Shown: positions 49,543-59,568, counted from the stretch's first letter. The stretch is DNA of 64,000 nucleotides from Candidatus Denitrolinea symbiosum (GCA_017312345.1 BLAA01000001.1:2480001-2544000); one strand, 5' to 3'. Notes: generated by a model from the sequence alone, not told the origin. Numbers and translations: made by a program.

Positions 49543-50445
49543 ATGAATGTCCTCATTACCGGCGGCGCAGGCTTGATCGGCCGCGCCCTTTCCTGTTCCA
49601 TGCTGGCAGACAGGCACAAGGTTTGGATTCTCACCCGCTCGCCGGAGCGCGTCACGCTTCCCGTCGGCTGTATCGCCGTCGGCTGGGACGGCCGCTCCGC
49701 GCAGGGTTGGGGCGCTCTCGTCAACGAGATGGACGCGGTCGTCAACCTGGCGGGAGCCAACCTCGCCGCCTGGCCGTGGATGGAGGCGCGGCGGCAATCC
49801 TTCTGGAACAGCCGCGTCTGGGCAGGACAGGCGACCGCCGAAGCGATTCGCGCCGCAAAAAAGAAACCGGCTGTCTTCATCCAGGCCTCGGGCGTCAACC
49901 ATTACGGTCTGCGCGGCGCGCCCGCTGACGAATCCATGCCGCCCGCCGGCGACTTCCTGGCGCGGCTCACCGTCGCCTGGGAAAATTCCAGCCAGCCCGT
50001 CGAAGGATTCGGCGTGCGCCGCGCCGTTATCCGCAGCGCGGTTGTCCTGTCGCGGGATAACGTCATTATGAAATTGATGGAACTCCCGGCGCGGCTCTTC
50101 GCGGGCGGGCGCCTCGGCGACGGACGGCAGGCCTTCCCGTGGATCCACATCGCCGACCACATCCGCGCCGTCCGCTTCCTCCTCGACGACGAGCGGGCGC
50201 GCGGAGCCTACAATCTGGTCGCCCCCGAATCCGCTTCCAATGCCGAATTTACCCGCGCCCTCGCGAGTCGCCTTAAACGTCCCTGGTGGTTCCACGTCCC
50301 CGCGTGGCCGATGCGCCTGGCTCTCGGCGGGATGAGCGGTATGGTCCTCGAGGGACGTCCCGTCCAGCCGGGGCGCCTCCTTGAGGCCGGCTTTGAATTC
50401 AAATATCCGACCATGACCGAGGCGCTGGGCGAATTGTATGGTTAG
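49543..50445 (+). CDS. TIGR01777-family NAD-dependent epimerase-like protein (YfcH type)
   Basis: 300 residues. Rossmann start 'VLITGGAGLIGRALS', 'VVNLAGANLAAWPWMEARRQ' and the C-terminal 'GRPVQPGRLLEAGFEFKYP' are family signatures. Substrate unknown. GGAGA precedes the ATG. Confidence 0.88.
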   Translation: MNVLITGGAGLIGRALSCSMLADRHKVWILTRSPERVTLPVGCIAVGWDGRSAQGWGALVNEMDAVVNLAGANLAAWPWMEARRQSFWNSRVWAGQATAEAIRAAKKKPAVFIQASGVNHYGLRGAPADESMPPAGDFLARLTVAWENSSQPVEGFGVRRAVIRSAVVLSRDNVIMKLMELPARLFAGGRLGDGRQAFPWIHIADHIRAVRFLLDDERARGAYNLVAPESASNAEFTRALASRLKRPWWFHVPAWPMRLALGGMSGMVLEGRPVQPGRLLEAGFEFKYPTMTEALGELYG

Positions 50446-50490
50446 CGGAAATGGCGCGCGTCGGATTGCCAATCTGGCCCGCATAGGCGG

Positions 50491-50496
50491 TATAAT
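50491..50496 (+). promoter_or_regulatory. -10 box of a leaderless gene (PH-like protein)
   Basis: TATAAT lies 6 nt before the ATG at 50503. Confidence 0.6.
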
Positions 50497-50502
50497 CGGC
50501 GC

Positions 50503-51006
50503 ATGTCCGCTGACCGAGAATTTCGTCCCGAACTGATGCCGCGCAAAGGCGAGGCGTTCGCCTGGCTGACGGCGGCCGGTCTGGTAGCCGGGCTTTTGGC
50601 GGGGACCGCCCGCTGGGGCGCGCTGCCGTTCATTTACTGGTCTCTCGCGATATTCGTCATTTTTTCCGCGGCCAGCATTTCGCTCGGAAATTGGATGGAT
50701 CGCCGCTCGGTCCTGCGCCTGGATGCAGGCGGGATCGCCTTCGAGAACGGACTCCGCTCGACGCGGATGACGTGGCCCGAAGTTCAGAATGTGGCGGTCG
50801 TCCCGACGCGATTGGGCCGACGCGTGCAGGTCCAAAGCGCGCGGTCGCATTTCACGTTCAAGACGCTGGGCGAGTCGGCGCTGGGCGGGCAATTGTTCCG
50901 CACCGGGTTTGCCGAGGGCGAAAGCATCCTCCAAACCATCCTCGGCGAATGCGGCTTGACCGAGATAACTGAAAAGGACGGGGTGACGTATTACGCCCGT
51001 CCCTGA
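50503..51006 (+). CDS. Two-helix membrane protein with a PH-like domain
   Basis: 167 residues: two membrane segments (about 20-60), then a beta-rich domain ('LRLDAGGIAFENGLRSTRMTWPEVQNVAVV') resembling bacterial PH-like domains. Function unknown. Predicted leaderless mRNA, ended by a strong terminator. Confidence 0.65.
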   Translation: MSADREFRPELMPRKGEAFAWLTAAGLVAGLLAGTARWGALPFIYWSLAIFVIFSAASISLGNWMDRRSVLRLDAGGIAFENGLRSTRMTWPEVQNVAVVPTRLGRRVQVQSARSHFTFKTLGESALGGQLFRTGFAEGESILQTILGECGLTEITEKDGVTYYARP

Positions 51007-51025
51007 CGGATTTGTTTTACGGCTG

Positions 51026-51062
51026 ACGCATCACGTCGTAAAACGTGGTGCGTTATTTTTTG
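51026..51062 (+). terminator. Rho-independent terminator upstream of tyrS
   Basis: ACGCATCACGT pairs with ACGTGGTGCGT (one wobble), loop CGTAAA, then TATTTTTT. Confidence 0.85.
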
Positions 51063-51077
51063 CCTGCGAGGTGTGTG

Positions 51078-52289
51078 ATGAACATCGAAGAACAAGTCGA
51101 ACTTTTAATGCAAGGCACGGAGTATGGCGACGAAGACCTGAAGAAGGCCATGACCGCCGATCTGCGCGAGCGGCTGCTGTCCGCGCAAAAAGAGGGCCGG
51201 CCCTTGCGCGTCTATTGCGGATACGATCCCACCTCCACCGACCTGCATCTCGGGCATACGATCACGATGCGGAAACTGCGCCAGTTCCAGGACCTCGGCC
51301 ACGAGGCGACTTTCCTCATTGGGAGTTACACCGCGCTGGTGGGCGATCCCTCCGACAAGAATAAGGCGCGTCCCATCCTGACCGAGGAGCAGGTGATGGA
51401 CAACGCCAGAACCTACGCCGAGCAGGCTTTCCGCGTGCTCGACCGCCAGAAGACAATTATCCGTTATAACGGCGAATGGCTCTCGAAACTTACGCTGGTG
51501 GACTTGATCCGTCTTGGGCAGAATTTCACCGTCCAACAGTTTTTGGCGCGCGATAATTTTTCCAACCGGCTGGAGAAGGGCGAGCCGATCTTCCTGCATG
51601 AGACGTTCTATGCGCTGATGCAGGGCTACGACGCGGTCGCCATGCAGACCGACGTTCAGGTGGGCGGCACCGATCAGTTATTCAATATCATCGTGGCGGG
51701 ACGCAAACTTCAGGAAGCGCTGGGACAGAAACCGCTGGTGGGAATCATCTGCGGCATTTTGCCCGGCACCGACGGCGTGCAGCGTATGTCCAAGTCCACC
51801 GGCAACGTCGTCCCGATCAACACCGACGCGGCCGACATGTACGGCAAAGTGATGTCTATCCCCGATTCGGCCATGGGATTGTATTACCGCCTGGCGACGC
51901 GCTTCGGCCCGCACGAGATCGACGCGGTCGAGAAATCGCTGGCGGACGGGACTCTGCATCCGCGCGACGCGAAGATGAGGCTGGCGCGCGAGATCGCGGC
52001 CATCTTCCACGGGGAGGCGGAGGCGGACGCGGCGCAGGCGAACTTTGTCCGCACCTTCCAGCAGCGGGAGACTCCCGTTGAGATGGAGGAGTACGCCTTC
52101 AAGCCGGGGCAGTCCGTGCTGGACGTCCTGATGGACGCGGGGCTGGCGGAGAGCAAGAGCAAGGCGCGGGCGCTGATAGACCAGAAGGGCGTGCGCCTCG
52201 ACGGGAAGACGCTGGAGCGCGGCGACGTTCCGTTCCCCCACGCGGGCGTCTTGCAGGTGGGCAAGCGGCGGTTCGTGCGAGTCAGATAA
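51078..52289 (+). CDS. tyrS: Tyrosyl-tRNA synthetase
   Basis: 403 residues. Class I motifs 'HLGHT' (HIGH) and 'RMSKS' (KMSKS) are intact; the C-terminal S4 RNA-binding domain includes 'SKARALIDQKGVRLDG'. Sequence style resembles the TyrZ-like branch of the enzyme. GAGGTG precedes this ATG. It charges tRNA-Tyr. Confidence 0.95.
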   Translation: MNIEEQVELLMQGTEYGDEDLKKAMTADLRERLLSAQKEGRPLRVYCGYDPTSTDLHLGHTITMRKLRQFQDLGHEATFLIGSYTALVGDPSDKNKARPILTEEQVMDNARTYAEQAFRVLDRQKTIIRYNGEWLSKLTLVDLIRLGQNFTVQQFLARDNFSNRLEKGEPIFLHETFYALMQGYDAVAMQTDVQVGGTDQLFNIIVAGRKLQEALGQKPLVGIICGILPGTDGVQRMSKSTGNVVPINTDAADMYGKVMSIPDSAMGLYYRLATRFGPHEIDAVEKSLADGTLHPRDAKMRLAREIAAIFHGEAEADAAQANFVRTFQQRETPVEMEEYAFKPGQSVLDVLMDAGLAESKSKARALIDQKGVRLDGKTLERGDVPFPHAGVLQVGKRRFVRVR

Positions 52290-52309
52290 GGCTAACGACG
52301 CGCGGCGAA

Positions 52310-55300
52310 TTATTCGCCGTTCGTCATCATTTCAATGAAGATGTTGGCGATAACCGGGTCGAAACGCGTCCCCGCTTCGTCGCGGATGTATCGGAGCGCT
52401 TCTTCTCTCGTCCAGGTTTGCCGATAAGGGCGGGTGGAGAGCAGGGCGTCCCAAACGTCCACGATGGTAAAGATGCGCGCCGCCAGGGGAATGTCTTCTC
52501 CCTTGAGGCCGCGCGGGTAGCCGGAGCCGTCCCATTTTTCGTGGTGGCACAGGGGGATGTCGAGCGCGGGGCGGAGGTAGGCGATGGGGCGCAGGAGATC
52601 AAAAGCGTATTGGGGATGTTTGCGCATCTCGGCCCACTCCTCTTCGTTGAGCGGCCCGGTCTTCCGCAGGATCTGGTCGGGGACGCCCATCTTGCCGATA
52701 TCGTGAAGCAGGACGCCGCGGTAGATGTGAGTCAACTCGGCGTCGGAGATGTTCATCCGACGCGCCAGGCGGATGGTCAATTCGGCGACGCGGCGGGTGT
52801 GGCCCTCGGTCTCTTTGTCGCGCAGCTCGAGCGCCCGTCCCCAGCCCTCCAGGGTGGTGTCGTAGGCGAGGGAGAGGTCCTGGTTGGTGCGTTGGAGATT
52901 CTCGAAGAGCTGGGCGTTGTCTATGGCGATGGCGGCCTGCCGCGCCATGGTCTGCATGAACTCCAGCCAGTCGTTGTCGGGGGTGAACGGGGATCGGAAG
53001 AAGGCTTCCAGCACGCCTTTCATCTGTCCTTTTCCGATCAGCGGAAAGCCGACATAGGCGATAAAGCCTTCCTCGGAAGTCCAGTGAGGGCGGGCGAACT
53101 CCGCCGTTTCGCGAAAATCCTGAATTTTCAGGGTTTGACGCGTCAGGCCGACCCGGCCCGCCAATTCCTCGCCAATGCGGACCTGCCGCCGCGCGAGGCT
53201 CTCTTCAAACCCGAGCGAGGCGGCGGTTTCGAGGGCCTGAATGTCCGGGTTGAACACCAGGATGGACATTGCGTCCGCGCGGAGTTGGGAGGCGGCGTTG
53301 TCCATCAGGATGTTGAGCGTCACGCGCAGGTCAAGGCTCGAGGCGATGGCGGCGTCCACATCCCGCAGGGCGGTGAGGCGGCGCACCTGCTTTTCGGATT
53401 TTTCGTGCAGTTGGGCGTTGTCTATGGCGATGGCGGCCTGGTTTGCGTACGCGGCGACAAGCCGGATGTGTTCGTCGTTGAAGCGACCTTCCTCTTTGCT
53501 GTCCACCGATAACATGCCGATGATTTCGCCGTGCGCGATGAGCGGGGCTCCCAGCCAGGAACGGATATGTTGGTGCGGCTTCTGCTCGAAGGGGGCGTAG
53601 AGTCCCCTGACGGAATTCAGCACAAGCGGTTTTCGTTCCTGGATCACGCGGGTATTTGGATTGTCTCCGGGGACGGGGAATTTTAATCCGATGACGGCCT
53701 CGGCCGAACTCCAGCCGCGTCCGCCGACGATTTCAAGATAGCCGTTCTGCAGCAGATGGACGGCGGCGCTGTCGTATTGCAGGACGCGGGCGAGCTGGTC
53801 GAGGATCAATTCGATGGCGCGCTCGTGTTCCAGCGTGGTGGCGACGACGGCGGTGGCTTCGCGCAGCGTTTCCGCTTCCTGCCTGCGTAATTGCTCGGCA
53901 TGAAAGAGGCGGGCGTTTTCGATGGCAATGGCCGCTTGCTGCGCCAGGTTGTCGAGAAAATTTAATTCCGCCTGTATGAAATCCTGTCCTTCCCCGATGC
54001 GCCAAACAGCGAGCAGACCGGTGAGTTGGTCTTTCGACAGAATGGGAACTCCCATGATATGCTCGTGGGGAATTGCCTCTGTGCCTTTGACAATAATGGC
54101 GCGCGGGTCGGCTGCCGTGTCGTTGACGATCTCCCCGATTTTTTGCAGCGCGATGTTGCCCAGAATGCCCTGTCCGATCTGGAGCGGATCGTTCTTGATC
54201 GCCGCCGCGTCGCTTCCCATCGCGGCGATGGCGCGCATCTCGGCCCGATTCGGGACCGTCAGGTAGACGGCGCTCGCCTCGGCTCGCAGGAGGTCTTTCG
54301 CGTAGACGACGATGCGCTCCAGTACCACGTCCAATTTCAACGTGGACGAAATATCGCGTCCCACCATTGCGATGGCGGCCGACTCCTGGGCGCGGCGCGT
54401 GAGCTCTTCGAACAATCGTCCCGATTCGATGGCGATGGAGGCCTGGTGAGCGATGCCCGTCAGGAAATTCAATTCCGTGTCGCTGAACAGGCCGTTTTCC
54501 AGCAGGCGCCAGGCGTTGATCGCGCCGATCGGTTTTTCGCGCAGGATCAGCGGAGCGGACATTATGGTTTCGAGCAGGGCGTCCTCCTCCGGGGTGTCGG
54601 GGACCGTGACGCGGCGCGAGTCGCTGACCAGGTCGTTGATGATCTCCGCTTTTCCAGAGGCGACGACTCTGCCTGTGATGCCGCTGCCCAGCTTTAACGA
54701 GTGATGAATCAGCTGTTCGCGATACTTTCCCTGCGCGGTGACGATCTTCAAGGTCTTATTGTCTTCTTGAAGCAGGTAGATCGCGATGTGCCTGGCGTTA
54801 AGAAGTTTCAGGGAGCGTTCCGCGATCTTATCGAGCGTGGGACCGACCTCGGGCGTGGTCGCGATGATGTTGGCGATCTCAGCTAGCGCTTCGATGATCT
54901 GGGCGCGGCGGCTTTCCTCCTGAAAGCGGCGGGCGTTCTGGATGGCGGATGCGGCCTGGTTCGCAAACGCCAACAGACGCTCCGCGTCCTGCGCGGTGAA
55001 GAAGCTGGGCCGACTGTCCTCGAGCGCGATCAAACCGATGGCGTTGTTTTCGATCTGGATGGGCGCCAGCAGGTGGGAGCGAATCCATCCCGTTTCGGGA
55101 AAGCGGATCCAATCCGGGTCCGTGCTGGCGTCCTGGATCAGTTGCGGCTCATGCGCGGTGATGGCGCGCTTGAAGTCGGGGACTTCGTCGCAGACGAGGC
55201 GCAGCCCGTTGATCCATTCGGCCCTCCCTCGAGACTCGACGCCGCGATGACGGATGGGCGTGGCGATGCCGTTTTGGATCAGATAGATGATGGCGGCCTC

Positions 55301-57481
55301 GGAGGGGACGACGCGTTCAATGTTGGTCAGAATGCGATCCATGACCGTGTTGAAATCCAGGGCGCTGTTGAGAGCCAGGGCGATATCTCCCAGGGCCTCC
55401 GCGATGAGGCGTTGGTCGCGTTCGGCGCGTTCTTTCCGCAGGCGTTCGATGGCGGTGGCGAGTTGGCCGGCGATGGTCGTCAGCAGCCGTTCGTCCTCCC
55501 TGGAAAAAAAGTCGCTTTCGGGGCTTTCCGCGTTGATGGCCCCGATGACGCGCTTGCCGATCTTCATCGGAACGCACAATTCGGAGCGAATGGACGGATC
55601 GGATTGGAGATAGCTTTTTTCTTTTCGCACGTCGCCAATATTCAGCGCCTTGCCGTTTTTGATGACGCGGCCCACAACGCCTTCGTCAACGCGATAAGAT
55701 CGCATATCTTCGAGATTTGTCAGGCCTCGATAGGATGGGTGGGGACGATAGAGACCCTCCTTTTCATTCACCATGAGAAAACCCAGGATGTCTGTGTAAA
55801 AGGCGCGCCCGATGATCCCGGTCGCTTTTGCGATCAACTCGTCTTCGTCGCCGGCCCGGGCGCCTTCGAGCGCCAGAGCGTGCAAAACCGTCAGTTCCTT
55901 TAGCTGGCGTTCCCGGGCGTCCTGGGCAGTTTTTCTTTCTGTGATATCCCGCGCGTAAGTAATGATTACCTCTTTCCCAAAGTAGGTTCCCTTGGAAACA
56001 TGCACTTCTTTGGGGAAGATTTCCCCATTGCTGCGCCGCCCCCAGAATTCGAACTGTTGCGGATGGCCCTGGCGGGCCATTTCCATGATTTTTTCGATCG
56101 CTTTCAAATCGTTTTTGCCCGGCGCGCTTAATGCATCGGGAGTTTTACTCAGAAAAAACTTCTTCGGATAGCCGTACATTTTCTCCGCGCCGAGGTTGAC
56201 GTCCAGGAAATGCCCCTTCAAATCCTCGATGTAGATCGCGTCAGAGACGCTGTCGAACAAGCCCCGATAGGCTTTGGCGATCTCGGTTAATTCGCTTTGC
56301 GCTTTTTTCCTGCTGGTGATGTCGAGCAGAAAGCCCTGCCGATAGAGGGGATTTCCATCCCGGTCCAGAATCAACGACGATTCTTCCTGGATCCACACCG
56401 TCTTCCGGTCTCGCGTGACGAGGCGGTATTCGCCGCTAAAGGGAGTTTGATCTTCGATGGACTCGGCGCGGCGTTCAAGGATGCGCTTGCGGTCCGCGGG
56501 ATGGATGTTCTTTTTCCACCCGAGCGGGTCAGCCAGGCATTCTTCGGCGGTACATCCCAGGACGTCCGCGATCTGCGGGCTGATGTAGATCGTCTTTTGA
56601 TCGTCGGTCGCGGCTTCCATGAAAATAACGGCGGGGATATGTTCCACCAGGGCGCGGTATCGCGTCTCGCTCTGTTGCAGCGCTTTTTCAGCGGCGGCCT
56701 GAGTGGTTGTATCATGGAACATCGAAATGATGGCCTGCTGCCCCCCCAATTCGATCCGTTCAAAGAACGCGATCACGTCCAGGACCCGTCCGCTGGCGGT
56801 AATAAAGTCGGAGTTCTGCCTGCTGAGCGTGAATCCCGCGTCTCGAAACATCCTCAGCCATTTCTTGCGTTCGACCTCGCCGATAAACCCCATTTCAATG
56901 GCGGTCCGCCCGACGATCTGCTCGCGTTGAAAACCTGACAACGTCAGGTATGCGTTGTTGGCGTCCAGGAACCGTCCCTCGGCGAATGTTGTGATGCAGG
57001 TCGCGATGGGACTGGCCTGGAAGACTTTGCGGAAGCGTTCCTCGCTCTGCCGAATCGTCTCTTGTATGACGCGGTATCGGGATTCGCTGTCGGGCGGCGT
57101 GATGTTCTCTGCTTTTTCTTCTGTAATGTCCCGCAGAAAGCCAGCGTAATATTTGACCCTTCCCGACGGGCCGCGGACCGCGCTGGCGTCGCAGGATGTC
57201 CAAATGATCGAACCGTCTTTCCGCTTGTTTTGAGATTCGAAGTTTTCGACCGCGCCTTCTGATTCCAGGAGCGTTTTGAATTTGTCGTATTGCCGAGGGT
57301 CTGCGTAAATTTGGCGTCCAGCATCTTTGATTAATTTGACCATTTCGGCGGGCGAGGCGTACCCGAAAATTTTCGCCATCGCCGCGTTGACGCGTAAATA
57401 TTTTCCTCCCGGTGTGAATTGGAACCCTCCTTGTACCGCGGCGTCGAATGCGTATTTATAAAACTCATCAGAGGCGTCCAT
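52310..57481 (-). CDS. Giant multi-PAS/multi-GAF HD-GYP phosphodiesterase
   Basis: 1723 residues, no membrane segment. From the start: four PAS domains (about 1-125, 140-265, 270-395, 400-520), six GAF domains of about 165-175 residues each (about 525-1540), and a C-terminal HD-GYP domain (about 1565-1723) with 'LLHDIGKMGVP' and 'HHEKWDGSGYPRGLKGEDIP'. HD-GYP domains hydrolyse cyclic di-GMP. No kinase domain is present, so this is a one-protein sensor-output enzyme. GAF units look like successive duplications: the ends 'QAAIAIDNAQL' or 'QAAIAIENARL' recur. mRNA predicted leaderless. Confidence 0.92.
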   Translation of the reverse strand: MDASDEFYKYAFDAAVQGGFQFTPGGKYLRVNAAMAKIFGYASPAEMVKLIKDAGRQIYADPRQYDKFKTLLESEGAVENFESQNKRKDGSIIWTSCDASAVRGPSGRVKYYAGFLRDITEEKAENITPPDSESRYRVIQETIRQSEERFRKVFQASPIATCITTFAEGRFLDANNAYLTLSGFQREQIVGRTAIEMGFIGEVERKKWLRMFRDAGFTLSRQNSDFITASGRVLDVIAFFERIELGGQQAIISMFHDTTTQAAAEKALQQSETRYRALVEHIPAVIFMEAATDDQKTIYISPQIADVLGCTAEECLADPLGWKKNIHPADRKRILERRAESIEDQTPFSGEYRLVTRDRKTVWIQEESSLILDRDGNPLYRQGFLLDITSRKKAQSELTEIAKAYRGLFDSVSDAIYIEDLKGHFLDVNLGAEKMYGYPKKFFLSKTPDALSAPGKNDLKAIEKIMEMARQGHPQQFEFWGRRSNGEIFPKEVHVSKGTYFGKEVIITYARDITERKTAQDARERQLKELTVLHALALEGARAGDEDELIAKATGIIGRAFYTDILGFLMVNEKEGLYRPHPSYRGLTNLEDMRSYRVDEGVVGRVIKNGKALNIGDVRKEKSYLQSDPSIRSELCVPMKIGKRVIGAINAESPESDFFSREDERLLTTIAGQLATAIERLRKERAERDQRLIAEALGDIALALNSALDFNTVMDRILTNIERVVPSEAAIIYLIQNGIATPIRHRGVESRGRAEWINGLRLVCDEVPDFKRAITAHEPQLIQDASTDPDWIRFPETGWIRSHLLAPIQIENNAIGLIALEDSRPSFFTAQDAERLLAFANQAASAIQNARRFQEESRRAQIIEALAEIANIIATTPEVGPTLDKIAERSLKLLNARHIAIYLLQEDNKTLKIVTAQGKYREQLIHHSLKLGSGITGRVVASGKAEIINDLVSDSRRVTVPDTPEEDALLETIMSAPLILREKPIGAINAWRLLENGLFSDTELNFLTGIAHQASIAIESGRLFEELTRRAQESAAIAMVGRDISSTLKLDVVLERIVVYAKDLLRAEASAVYLTVPNRAEMRAIAAMGSDAAAIKNDPLQIGQGILGNIALQKIGEIVNDTAADPRAIIVKGTEAIPHEHIMGVPILSKDQLTGLLAVWRIGEGQDFIQAELNFLDNLAQQAAIAIENARLFHAEQLRRQEAETLREATAVVATTLEHERAIELILDQLARVLQYDSAAVHLLQNGYLEIVGGRGWSSAEAVIGLKFPVPGDNPNTRVIQERKPLVLNSVRGLYAPFEQKPHQHIRSWLGAPLIAHGEIIGMLSVDSKEEGRFNDEHIRLVAAYANQAAIAIDNAQLHEKSEKQVRRLTALRDVDAAIASSLDLRVTLNILMDNAASQLRADAMSILVFNPDIQALETAASLGFEESLARRQVRIGEELAGRVGLTRQTLKIQDFRETAEFARPHWTSEEGFIAYVGFPLIGKGQMKGVLEAFFRSPFTPDNDWLEFMQTMARQAAIAIDNAQLFENLQRTNQDLSLAYDTTLEGWGRALELRDKETEGHTRRVAELTIRLARRMNISDAELTHIYRGVLLHDIGKMGVPDQILRKTGPLNEEEWAEMRKHPQYAFDLLRPIAYLRPALDIPLCHHEKWDGSGYPRGLKGEDIPLAARIFTIVDVWDALLSTRPYRQTWTREEALRYIRDEAGTRFDPVIANIFIEMMTNGE

Positions 57482-57488
57482 GTAATTT

Positions 57489-57494
57489 ATTATA
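57489..57494 (-). promoter_or_regulatory. -10 box of a leaderless gene (PAS/GAF/HD-GYP)
   Basis: TATAAT on the minus strand, 7 nt before the ATG at 57481. Confidence 0.55.
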
Positions 57495-57578
57495 GCCGAG
57501 AAAAACTTCCCCTTCCAATGATGCGCTCTTCATGTGAATGAGATTGTGAATAAATTCTCCAATAAGATGAAAAAAAAA

Positions 57579-57904
57579 GACGCCTCGCGGCGTCGGTGTA
57601 GATCTGAAACGACTTGAGGCGTCGACGAGATTCGCAGCGTCCCTTCAACGGGGAAACCTGTGGAGAAAACAAAAGACGCCTCGCGGCGTCGGTGTAGATC
57701 TGAAACGACTTGAGGCGTCGACGAGATTCGCAGCGTCCCTTCAACGGGGAAACCTGTGGAGAAAACAAAAGACGCCTCGCGGCGTCGGTGTAGATCTGAA
57801 ACGACTTGAGGCGTCGACGAGATTCGCAGCGTCCCTTCAACGGGGAAACCTGTGGAGAAAACAAAAGACGCCTCGCGGCGTCGGTGTAGATCTGAAACGA
57901 CTTG
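57579..57904. repeat. 96-bp tandem repeats derived from tRNA-Cys 3' end plus terminator
   Basis: Units start at 57579, 57675 and 57771, each exactly 96 bp; a fourth start at 57867 runs into the true tRNA-Cys. Read on the minus strand, each unit has the last nucleotides of the tRNA T-arm and acceptor stem, 'CAAGTCGTTTCAG', a GACGCC-GCGA-GGCGTC hairpin followed by TTTTGTTTTC, and a 38-nt spacer. No protein is coded here. Confidence 0.9.
57867..57882 (-). terminator. Terminator of the tRNA operon
   Basis: GACGCC, loop GCGA, GGCGTC followed by TTTTGTTTTC on the minus strand, 22 nt after tRNA-Cys. Three more copies follow in the 96-bp repeats. Confidence 0.75.
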
Positions 57905-57975
57905 AGGCGTCGACGGGATTCGAACCCGTGATGAGGGTTTTGCAGACCCTTGCCTTACCACTTGGCCACGACGCC
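57905..57975 (-). tRNA. tRNA-Cys (anticodon GCA)
   Basis: 71 nt including the discriminator. Acceptor GGCGTCG/CGACGCC, anticodon loop CTGCAAA, T-loop TTCGAAT. CCA is not encoded. Last gene of the three-tRNA operon. Confidence 0.95.
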
Positions 57976-57988
57976 AATTAAAAGCAAG

Positions 57989-58060
<72 letters not shown>

Positions 58061-58088
58061 GGTTTCGGCCTTGCTTTCTGGCCGAGAG

Positions 58089-58161
58089 TGCCGAGACCCA
58101 GGATCGAACTGGGGACACCGCGATTTTCAGTCGCGTGCTCTACCAACTGAGCTATCTCGGC
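58089..58161 (-). tRNA. tRNA-Phe (anticodon GAA)
   Basis: 73 nt. Acceptor GCCGAGA/TCTCGGC, anticodon loop CTGAAAA, T-loop TTCGATC. First of the three tRNA genes, transcribed toward lower coordinates. Confidence 0.95.
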
Positions 58162-58296
58162 CAGACTTATTCATTTGTTATGCGTGCGACATTTTACTAG
58201 CGGATGGATGGATTGTCAAGCAAACGCGTTTTGCGTTTTGCGGGAGCGGATAATTTTTACGCCGCGGCGCAAGACCGCCAAAACTTCCAGCGGGGA

Positions 58297-59504
58297 TCAT
58301 GGCGGGGGCAGGAAGTTCCAGGGGTTGACTTTGGAGACTCCGTGCATGATCTCGAAGTGCAGGTGCGAGCCGGACGATTTCCCCGTCGAGCCGATCGCGC
58401 CGATGGTCTGTCCCTGCACCACGCTGTCGCCGCAGGCGACCCAGATGGAACTTAAGTGGGCATAGAGCGACTGCCAGTTGTTGCCGTGGTCCACCATAAT
58501 CATGTTGCCGTAGCCGTAATCGTTCCAGCCCGCATAGACGACGACGCCCGAATCGGCGGCGTAGGCGGGATCGCCGGTCTCGCCGTCAATGTCGATGCCC
58601 CAGTGGTTTGTGTCGGGAAGGTAATCATAGCCTGAGAGAAAATGTTGCGGGGCTGGCCAGATGTAAGCCCCGGTTCCGACGTTCCCGCCTGTGACGGCGC
58701 CGCAGGATCCGGGTCCCCAGGCGCGCGCGGTGGCGGGGTCCTCGCGGGAAACGCCGACGGGGTTGTACCATGTGGTGTAGTCCCGCTTCCCGCCGGGGAT
58801 GATGAGCCAGGTCCCCTTGGGGAGATTCGGGTTGTTGTAATCGCTGATTTCGTCGGGGTTCAAATGGTTGCCCGGATAATCGAGAATATCCTGCGGGGTG
58901 ACGCCGAAGAAATCCGCCCAGGACGAAAAACTGATGTCGCCCAGCCATTCGTAGTATACGCCGTTCACGGGCAGGATGTTCAACTCCTGCCCCGGGCGCA
59001 GGGAGTGGGGATCGTCCACCAGCGTGTTGTAATTGCCCCAAAGAATGGTTTGCGGTTTCAACCCAAATTTTTCGGCGATGCCGAAGACAGTGTCGCCTTC
59101 CACGACGGTATATTTGACCATCTCCTGCCGCGGCCGCGTGGGGATGTTCGTGTGAGGCAGGGCGGAGCGGAATACGCCGGGGATGGCCGAATCGGTGGGA
59201 GGGGGAAGCAGGGCCGGGTCCACGCCGGGAGTCGCCGTCGGGCCGGCGGCCAGCGCGGGTCGCGGCTGAAGCGCCTGCGGGACCTTGTCCGCGAACAGGC
59301 CGAGCAGCCAGATCGCCGCGAGGATCAGGATCAGGGTGAGGGCCGCCGTCCCGACGCGCAGAAGCGATTCGCCCAGTCCCAGCGAAAGCAGGGAGGCGAA
59401 CCAGTCCGACAGTGGGCGGGAGCGGGGTTTCGGAGATTTTCGTTCCGCAGATTTTTTTCCTCCGGCGCAGCCTGCGGCCTTTGTTCGTTAAATTCTGGAT
59501 TCAT
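58297..59504 (-). CDS. LysM-M23 (LytM) peptidase with an apparent frameshift at an A7 run
   Basis: The catalytic frame is open from about 59480 to 58297 but has only a late GTG (59223). The ATG at 59504 (GAGG upstream) is in another frame and reads to an A7 run (59452-59458); one extra A there gives a continuous ~400-residue protein. The joined product has a basic cytoplasmic start, a membrane segment 'ALTLILILAAIWLLGLF', two LysM motifs ('TVVEGDTVFGIAEKFGL' and a second), and an M23 domain with 'NHWGIDIDGETGDP' and 'GSHLHFEI'. It should cut peptidoglycan cross-links outside the cell. Possible explanations are slippage, mutation or a sequence error. Confidence 0.75.
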
Positions 59505-59568
59505 CACTTGCCTCGGCGTCATCATAACAAAGGCGAAAACCTGCGTCAAGCCGCCTTCTCATGGAGAC

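Noticed and set aside
57490-57864. Repetitive frames encoding 32-residue repeats
   Set aside because: They follow the 96-bp DNA repeat, which contains tRNA and terminator pieces, in two frames; a repeat protein is unlikely.
57579-57904. CRISPR array
   Set aside because: Exact 96-bp tandem units without variable spacers.
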